Source: CAKZKT01 sp034434235 (GTDB lineage Bacteria; Chloroflexota; Anaerolineae; CG2-30-64-16). From it: a DNA stretch of 64,000 nucleotides. The position numbers were made by a program, and so were the translations under genes. Position 1 is the stretch's first letter. The number at the start of each line of letters is the position of its first letter. The notes under the pieces were generated by a model, which saw only the letters and a list, made by a program, of their open reading frames with translations, made no database searches and was not told the DNA's origin. Positions 59,269 to 64,000 of the stretch are shown here, piece by piece. The stretch spans positions 32,140 through 96,139 of the forward strand of contig DAOTZV010000129.1 in NCBI GenBank assembly GCA_034434235.1, in the 5' to 3' direction.

Positions 59269-60021
59269 TTATGGAATCAGCAAGGCCGGCCCCAACACAT
59301 CGAGCGCCCGGTAGACTTCGCCCTCATCCTGCACGTTGCGCGTCAGGATAAAGAGCTCGGCATCCCCGGTGTAGCCCCAGTCGTGCAGTACGCCCGGGAT
59401 CGAGCCGGTTTTATGGCAGAATCGGATCGTGTCGCGCGGCACATTGCGCAACCACAGGCCGACATCGGTACACGCGGCGAAGAGCGGATCCACCCACGCG
59501 CGCTCATCGGCGCGCAGCTCGCGCAACACGTCAAAAAGCCGGATGCAATCGGCCGCCGAGACCCAGTTGTCCAGGCCACGGCCGCGCGCCTCGTAGTCCA
59601 TCAGCTTGCGTTCGAGCCGTGTGCCGTTGCAGAGGCCCAGTTGCTCTCGAAAGACGCGATTCAGCCGCTCGATGCCGACCCGACGGATGACCAGGTTGGT
59701 GCAGAGATTATCCGACAGGGCGATCATCAGCAAGAGCACATCGGCGTAGGGGAGCTGCCGGCTGCGCAAGAGCCACGAGAGGCCCGCGCCCTGCACCTGC
59801 GGCTCCGCGTCGAGGTCGCACAGCTCGGTCCGATCTACTTCGCCGGTCCGTTCCAAATGAGCCCAGGCCAGGAGGATCGGTACCTTGATGATGGACGCCG
59901 CCGGGAACAGGTCGGCCGTGTGCACGAAGATCGGCTCGCGGCCCTGGCGCCGGAAATAGAGTGCGTAATCGCATGTCAGCCGGGCCGTCTCGCGGCCGAT
60001 AAGATCCGCGATCTCGTTCAT
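59269..60021 (-). CDS. Class A beta-lactamase-like serine hydrolase
   Basis: A 250-residue protein with the full set of active-site motifs: Ser43-x-x-Lys46 (AASIIKVPI), Ser103-Asp104-Asn105 (ALSDNLCTN) and Lys204-Thr-Gly206 (HKTGSIPG). It lacks a signal peptide, unusual for a beta-lactamase, so it may be a cytoplasmic peptidase or esterase instead. The ATG overlaps the stop of the CitE-like gene by 4 bases, hence a shared transcript. Confidence 0.84.
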   Translation of the reverse strand: MNEIADLIGRETARLTCDYALYFRRQGREPIFVHTADLFPAASIIKVPILLAWAHLERTGEVDRTELCDLDAEPQVQGAGLSWLLRSRQLPYADVLLLMIALSDNLCTNLVIRRVGIERLNRVFREQLGLCNGTRLERKLMDYEARGRGLDNWVSAADCIRLFDVLRELRADERAWVDPLFAACTDVGLWLRNVPRDTIRFCHKTGSIPGVLHDWGYTGDAELFILTRNVQDEGEVYRALDVLGPALLIP

Positions 60022-60935
60022 CGGGCCGACACCTCCGCGTGGATGGCGAGGATGCGCCGCGCGCGGGCCAGATGCGGCGCTTCGATCAACTGACCGTCGA
60101 GCACGGCCGCGCCCAACCGGGCATCGTCGCCGTCGGCCAGGGCCAAAACCCGTTCGGCCCAGGCCACCTGCTCCGGCGTGGGCGTGAACGCGGCATGAAT
60201 GGGGCCGATCTGGGCCGGATGGATGGCCGACTTGCCGTCGAAGCCCAGGGCGGCCGCCCTCTGCGCGGCCCGGACCAATCCATCGGCATCCTGGAGGTTC
60301 ATGTGGGGGGTGTCAATGGCTGCGATGCCCGCGGCCCGGCACGCCAGGACGATCTGGCTTTGGGCATGAAGGAGAGCCGGGCTGTCGGGGGCCGCTGTGC
60401 AGCCGATTTCGACGCTGTAGTCGGTGGCTCCGAAGAGGAGTGCCGCCATCCGCTCGTGACAGGCGGCAATCTCGCGGGCGGCCATCACTCCTGCGGCCGA
60501 TTCGATCATGCACATCACCCGAATCCGCCCTGCGGGCAAGCTGTGGAGCTCTTCGAGCCGGGCCAATGTCCAGGCCGTGAAGCGCACCACCTCGACCGAG
60601 CCAACTTTGGGAAGCAGAATCGCGTCGGGCGCGGCCGGCGCCACGGCCAACAGGTCACGATACCCCGTAGCCGTATCGGGCGAGTTGATGCGCACGACTA
60701 CTTCGGTGCGGCCAAAATCGTTTTTGCCCAAGGCGCCGACAACCGTCTGGCGGGCCAATTCCTTGTTGGCCGGGGCCACGGCGTCTTCGAGGTTCAGGAT
60801 CAGACTATCGGCCCCGCGCTGCGAGGCTTTGGCGATCATCGCCTCGCGGTCGCCCGGCACGTAGAGCATGCTGCGGCGCAAGCGGCCGGGGAATCCAACC
60901 GGTCGGGCGGGGCGCTCATCAGCGGATGGCGGCAT
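60018..60935 (-). CDS. CitE-like HpcH/HpaI aldolase/lyase
   Basis: A 305-residue protein of the citrate lyase beta-subunit family (LRRSMLYVPGDREAMIAKA, NLEDAVAPANKELAR, ARLEELHSLPAGRIRVMCMI with the metal-binding Glu of CMIESAAGVMAA, and GATDYSVEIG). Stand-alone members act on malyl-, citramalyl- or beta-methylmalyl-CoA. The ATG at 60935 follows GGAGAGAATGG, preferred to the longer frame. Partner of the beta-lactamase-like gene. Confidence 0.85.
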   Translation of the reverse strand: MPPSADERPARPVGFPGRLRRSMLYVPGDREAMIAKASQRGADSLILNLEDAVAPANKELARQTVVGALGKNDFGRTEVVVRINSPDTATGYRDLLAVAPAAPDAILLPKVGSVEVVRFTAWTLARLEELHSLPAGRIRVMCMIESAAGVMAAREIAACHERMAALLFGATDYSVEIGCTAAPDSPALLHAQSQIVLACRAAGIAAIDTPHMNLQDADGLVRAAQRAAALGFDGKSAIHPAQIGPIHAAFTPTPEQVAWAERVLALADGDDARLGAAVLDGQLIEAPHLARARRILAIHAEVSAR

Positions 60936-60989
60936 CCATTCTCTCCACTCGAAACACGACTGCTTCGATTGTACCACCAAAATCGTCGG

Positions 60990-61034
60990 AAGGAAAAAAA
61001 GAAGCCTGCCGGGCTCTTACGAGCACCGGCAGGC
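60990..61034 (-). terminator. Intrinsic terminator of the cold-shock gene
   Basis: On the minus strand GCCTGCCGG / CCGGCAGGC with a loop, then a T-rich run (TTCTTTTTTTCC). It lies about 75 bp after the csp stop and before the CitE-like gene. Confidence 0.85.
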
Positions 61035-61109
61035 GAAATCACGATGTGAAGTGAAATCCGTCGGCCCGATCAGTGGTCAACGGTCTCACGCCCGATCTGC
61101 GCGTGGCGC

Positions 61110-61319
61110 TCAGATCTTGCGCACATCCACCGCGGCAAGGCCCTTCTTGCCTTGTTCGACCGTAAACTCGACCTTGTCACCCTCGGCGAGGCTCTTGTAG
61201 CCCTCGGCCTGGATGGCAGAAAAGTGCACGAACACGTCATCCCCGGATTCGCGGGCGATGAACCCGTAACCCTTTTGATTGCTGAACCACTTGACGGTAC
61301 CGACTTCACGAGTTGCCAT
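61110..61319 (-). CDS. csp: Cold-shock domain protein
   Basis: A 69-residue CspA-type RNA-binding protein. RNP1 is KGYGFI (16-21) and RNP2 VFVHF (29-33), both with the aromatic residues that stack on RNA. ATG at 61319 after AGGAGGG; a longer frame to 61382 lies in the leader. It acts as an RNA chaperone, at low temperature or in stationary phase. The leader of about 130 bases contains a terminator-like hairpin. Confidence 0.93.
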   Translation of the reverse strand: MATREVGTVKWFSNQKGYGFIARESGDDVFVHFSAIQAEGYKSLAEGDKVEFTVEQGKKGLAAVDVRKI

Positions 61320-61380
61320 AGGTTGAAAACCCTCCTGCTTGGAACATGATGCTTTTCGACGCGGAGGCGATCCCCTGAAC

Positions 61381-61416
61381 AAAAAACACCGCCAGACCAG
61401 GTACGTCTCGGCGGTG
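61381..61416 (-). terminator. Terminator-like hairpin inside the csp leader
   Basis: On the minus strand CACCGCC-G-AGAC / GTCT-GGCGGTG (61416-61387) followed by TTTTTT (61386-61381). It lies between the csp promoter and its start codon, so it may attenuate csp, perhaps in response to temperature. Confidence 0.75.
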
Positions 61417-61459
61417 CACTTTCGTCATCCGGAACCAACTCCCCACGTCTACAAATCCA

Positions 61460-61488
61460 AGCATACCCCAAGTCGAGAATTCTGTCAA
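61460..61488 (-). promoter_or_regulatory. Promoter of csp
   Basis: Perfect TTGACA (61488-61483), a 17-base spacer and TATGCT (61465-61460) on the minus strand. The leader would be about 134 bases. Confidence 0.7.
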
Positions 61489-61518
61489 ATCAGGGCGGGG
61501 CCCTTGGGCACGTGCGAT

Positions 61519-61547
61519 TTGACAGCGCGCTCAGTTCATGGTATCCT
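61519..61547 (+). promoter_or_regulatory. Promoter of the Fur-family gene
   Basis: Perfect TTGACA (61519-61524), a 17-base spacer and TATCCT (61542-61547). Its -35 is the mirror image of that of the csp promoter: TGTCAAATC (61483-61491) and GATTTGACA (61516-61524) form a 9-bp inverted repeat. Confidence 0.7.
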
Positions 61548-61582
61548 GCGAAATGCAAAAATCGAAAGAGGTTATCAAAAAT

Positions 61583-62107
61583 ATGCTCGACGATTGTCTG
61601 GTAGATGCCCTGATCGCGGCCATCGTGAGCGCCGGCCACTCCAATACGCGCGCCCGACGGGCTGTGATCCAGGCGCTGTGCGAAGCTGGCGGCCAGGCGA
61701 CTCCCACGCGGTTGTTGGAGCTGGGCCGGGTTCATCAGCCGGGCCTGGGACTGGTCACCGTGTATCGCACACTGGAGATCCTCGATGAGCTGGGCCTGGT
61801 GCGCAAGCTGCATCTGGATGAGGGGTGCAGCACCTATGCGCTCAGCCCGGCCGGCGTGTTGTCAGATGAGATACAGCCGCGCGCGGCGGCGTCGGCCGTT
61901 CGCGTCCATAGCCATCACGTCATCTGCCGACGTTGTCGCCGCGCGGTCGAGTTCGCGGGATGCGATATTCAGATGGTCGTGGCGGCGGTCGAGGCGCAGA
62001 CCGGCTATCGGGTGACCGAGCACTGGCTGGAGATGTTCGGCCTGTGCCCGGAGTGCCAGGAGGTCGAGGAAGCGACCGCGGTTGTTGCCTCGGCCGGGGA
62101 GGCGTGA
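61583..62107 (+). CDS. Fur-family metal regulator, probably Zur
   Basis: A 174-residue Fur-fold repressor. The winged helix holds TVYRTLEILDELGLVRKL (59-76), the metal site HSHHVICRRC (109-118) and the two CxxC motifs Cys115/Cys118 and Cys155/Cys158 (FGLCPEC) for structural zinc. The adjacent ATPase and permease are of the Zn/Mn uptake type, so Zur is the likeliest role; Mn (Mur) cannot be excluded. I start it at 61583 because the promoter would place the transcript start near 61554. Its stop is 1 bp from the ATPase start codon. Confidence 0.86.
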   Translation: MLDDCLVDALIAAIVSAGHSNTRARRAVIQALCEAGGQATPTRLLELGRVHQPGLGLVTVYRTLEILDELGLVRKLHLDEGCSTYALSPAGVLSDEIQPRAAASAVRVHSHHVICRRCRRAVEFAGCDIQMVVAAVEAQTGYRVTEHWLEMFGLCPECQEVEEATAVVASAGEA

Positions 62108-62108
62108 G

Positions 62109-62891
62109 ATGGCTACAAGGCAAATGATTCCCCCAGAACCCGCCCGGCTGGAGCTGGAGGATGTCTCGGCTGGATATAACGGCCGGCCGGCGCTAAGCGG
62201 CGTCAGTTTTCAAGCGATGCACGGCAGCCGGGTGGCGATCGTCGGCCCCAATGGCGCGGGGAAATCCACGTTGTTCAAGGCGCTGGTGGGGCTGTTGCCG
62301 TTGCGCAGCGGCCGCATCTTGATTCACGGCCGGCCGCTCGGCCAACACAAGGACTGCGTCGCCTATGTGCCGCAGCGCGAGGAGGTGGACTGGCGTTTCC
62401 CGGTCACGGTGGCCGATGTGGTGATGATGGGGCGCTATAAACGTCAGGGCTGGTTCGGCCGGCCTTCGGCGGCCGATCGGACGGCCGTGCGGCGTTGCCT
62501 GGAACAGTTGGGCATCGCGGATCTGGCCGGCCGCAGCATCGGCGAGCTGTCGGGCGGGCAACAGCAGCGCGTCTTTCTGGCGCGGGCGCTGGCGCAGGAG
62601 CCGCACATCCTGCTGCTCGATGAGCCGTTTACCGGCGTAGACGCCACGACGCAGGAGGCAACACTGGCCCTGCTCGACGCGCTGCGCGATCAGGGGGTGA
62701 CCACTTTGGTTTCGACCCACGATCTGAGCCTGGCCGCCCAGCGCTTCGACCGCGTGCTGCTTCTCAATCGAGAGATGGTCGCGTTCGGGCCGCCGGCCGA
62801 GGCGCTTTCGGTGGAACACATTCAACGCGCGTTCGGCGGCCGCGTGCTGTTTGTCAACGGCGTCGCGGTGGTGGACGATTGTTGTCGTTGA
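62109..62891 (+). CDS. Zn/Mn ABC transporter ATP-binding protein
   Basis: A 260-residue ATPase with Walker A GPNGAGKST (46-54), a Q-loop region PQREEVDWRFPVTVADVVMM, signature LSGGQQQR and Walker B LLLDEPF. The VDWRFPV segment is typical of the Mn/Zn TroB/MntB/ZnuC group. The ATG at 62109 follows GGGGAGGCGTGAG. Partner of the membrane component downstream. The metal is not settled by sequence; no binding protein is in the window. Confidence 0.9.
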   Translation: MATRQMIPPEPARLELEDVSAGYNGRPALSGVSFQAMHGSRVAIVGPNGAGKSTLFKALVGLLPLRSGRILIHGRPLGQHKDCVAYVPQREEVDWRFPVTVADVVMMGRYKRQGWFGRPSAADRTAVRRCLEQLGIADLAGRSIGELSGGQQQRVFLARALAQEPHILLLDEPFTGVDATTQEATLALLDALRDQGVTTLVSTHDLSLAAQRFDRVLLLNREMVAFGPPAEALSVEHIQRAFGGRVLFVNGVAVVDDCCR

Positions 62892-62904
62892 GAGGGAGAG
62901 GACT

Positions 62905-63735
62905 TTGATCAACTGGCTTCTGGAACCGCTCAGTTATGGCTTCATGCAACGAGGGCTGGTCGCCTCGGTGATCGTTGGCGTGGTGTGCGCGGTGATCGGG
63001 TCGTATGTGGTGTTGCGCGGCATGGCGTTCCTGGGTGATGCGCTGGCGCACGCCATCCTGCCCGGCGTGGCCCTGGCTTATTTGTTGGGCGGCAACCTGA
63101 CGCTCGGCGCGCTGGTGGCCGCCGTTGTTGTGGCGCTGCTCATCGGGCTTTTCTCGCGCCAGGGCACGGTGCGCGAGGATACGGCCATCGGCATCCTCTT
63201 CGCGGCGGCGCTCTCTCTGGGGGTTGCTATGATCAGCAGCGTGCGCACCTTCGCAGTGGACCTGAGCCACATCCTGTTCGGCAATGTCTTGGGCGTCTCG
63301 ACCGCCGATCTGTGGCTGGTTGGGGGGCTCGGTGCGTTGGTCATCGTTGCCGTGATTGTCTTCTACAAGCCGTTGCTTGTGATCAGCTTCGATCCGGTGT
63401 TGGCCGCCACTCTCCGCTGGCCGGCCGAGTTGTTCCGCAACCTGCTGTTGGTGCTGCTGGCGCTTACCATCGTTGTATCGCTGCAAACGGTGGGGGTGGG
63501 GCTGGTCGCTGCTATGCTGGTGACGCCAGCGGCGGCGGCCAATCTGCTGGCGAAGCGGCTGCCGGCGATGATGGCGCTCGCCGCCCTCTTCGGCGCGCTG
63601 TCGGCGGTGATCGGCCTCTATCTGAGCTATTACGCGAACATCGCCTCCGGCGCGGCAGTGGTGCTGGTTTGTACCGGCTTCTTCCTGGCGGCGATGCTTT
63701 TCGCGTCCGGCCGGCGCTGGGCACGACACGGATGA
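62905..63735 (+). CDS. Zn/Mn ABC transporter permease
   Basis: A 276-residue permease with eight or so helices. It shows family segments GSYVVLRGMAFLGDALAHAI and LPGVALAYLLGGNL, ISSVRTFAVDLSHILFGNVL, and SLQTVGVGLVAAMLVTPAAA. I choose the TTG at 62905 after GGGAGAGGAC; an ATG at 62851 overlaps the ATPase gene. The gene ends ARHG-stop within the first unit of a 65-bp tandem repeat, whose first 15 bases code for the last residues and the stop. Confidence 0.88.
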   Translation: MINWLLEPLSYGFMQRGLVASVIVGVVCAVIGSYVVLRGMAFLGDALAHAILPGVALAYLLGGNLTLGALVAAVVVALLIGLFSRQGTVREDTAIGILFAAALSLGVAMISSVRTFAVDLSHILFGNVLGVSTADLWLVGGLGALVIVAVIVFYKPLLVISFDPVLAATLRWPAELFRNLLLVLLALTIVVSLQTVGVGLVAAMLVTPAAAANLLAKRLPAMMALAALFGALSAVIGLYLSYYANIASGAAVVLVCTGFFLAAMLFASGRRWARHG

Positions 63736-64000
63736 CGGCCACGGAGGCCACGGATGATCGGGCGGCGGGACGGCGGCGTTGGTGGGCACGACACGGATGA
63801 CGGCCACGGAGGCCACGGATGATCGGGCGGCGGGACGGCGGCGCTGGGGGGCACGACACGGAGGCGGCCACGGATGACGCGGTGGCGGGGCGGCGGCGCT
63901 GGGGGGCACGACACGGATGACGGCCACGGAGGCCACGGATGATCGGGCGGCCGGACGGCGGCGCTGGGGGGCACGACACGGATGACGGCCACGGAGGCCA
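63721..64000. repeat. 65-bp tandem repeat array running off the window
   Basis: Units begin with GCACGACACGGATGACGGCC at 63721, 63786, 63851, 63906 and 63971: periods of 65, 65, 55 and 65 bp. The third unit lacks about 10 bases. The first overlaps the last codons of the permease gene. Internal sub-repeats (GGCCACGGAGGCCACGGATG) give the array a palindromic flavour. It has no ORF with a start of merit. Confidence 0.92.

Noticed and set aside
63721..64000. Possible CRISPR array
   Set aside because: Whole 65-bp units repeat without variable spacers, and no cas genes are near.

Overview
This 64 kb window is high-GC, tightly packed chromosomal DNA. It most resembles a Chloroflexota bacterium, probably of the Anaerolineae/Caldilineae kind. 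The reasons are an oligopeptide-type binding lipoprotein with a KAPEPT-rich linker, secreted proteins with Thr-Pro linkers and malectin-like domains, a secreted protein ending FLPLLLRNAR, many Gfo/Idh/MocA dehydrogenases and TIM-barrel isomerases, and a tungsten-type aldehyde oxidoreductase. This is an inference from protein style, not a marker-gene assignment. I found no rRNA, tRNA, CRISPR array, insertion sequence or prophage.

Layout. 1-4.4 kb: oligopeptide-type ABC importer operon on the minus strand (binding lipoprotein, two permeases, ATPase cut by the window edge). 4.6-6.0 kb: a small membrane protein and a Tat-exported DUF362 lipoprotein. 6.4-13.9 kb: three secreted proteins (subtilisin with SdrD-B-like and malectin-like domains, a second SdrD-B-like protein, and a 14-repeat propeller-like protein). 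13.9-17 kb: DUF1343/NamZ-like muramidase, SMR-like membrane protein, HpnK/YdjC-like deacetylase, ModE-like regulator. 17-19.1 kb: a promoter, a Moco-riboswitch-like leader with an intrinsic terminator, and an aldehyde ferredoxin oxidoreductase. 19.2-26.8 kb (minus): a protoglobin fused to a MoaD-like domain, a small protein ending in Gly-Gly, a TIM-barrel isomerase, a zinc-ribbon membrane protein, a D-cysteine desulfhydrase-like enzyme, and a serC-like/serA/DUF1015 serine-synthesis group. 27-35.3 kb: GH38 alpha-mannosidase, an SLC13-type permease with RCK domains, a dehydrogenase and a GT39-like membrane glycosyltransferase. 35.3-40.8 kb: a frameshifted second GT39-like gene, an internally deleted sulfatase, a DUF2442/DUF4160 pair, a GH127 glycosidase and a VapBC-like pair with an internally deleted toxin. 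40.9-60.9 kb: minus-strand carbohydrate and small-molecule genes (hydroxypyruvate isomerase-like, GarR, polysaccharide deacetylase, transaldolase-like, URO-D-like, FtsX permease, B12 diol dehydratase, Gfo dehydrogenases, heterodimeric ABC exporter, ThuA-like, beta-lactamase-like hydrolase, CitE-like). 61-64 kb: cold-shock protein, Fur/Zur-like regulator and a Zn/Mn ABC transporter, ending in a 65-bp tandem repeat that runs off the window.

Together the genes suggest a heterotroph that breaks down glycans and their oxidised sugar products, exports and remodels surface glycoproteins, and tunes metal and pterin cofactor use. The most distinctive features are (i) the riboswitch-like AOR leader facing a protoglobin-MoaD fusion that lacks the usual C-terminal Gly-Gly, (ii) short palindromic repeats inserted in frame into three different enzymes, and (iii) heptamer or octamer tandem repeats filling intergenic spacers at five places. 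Coordinates and motifs were read by eye; family names rest on motif recognition, without database searches.
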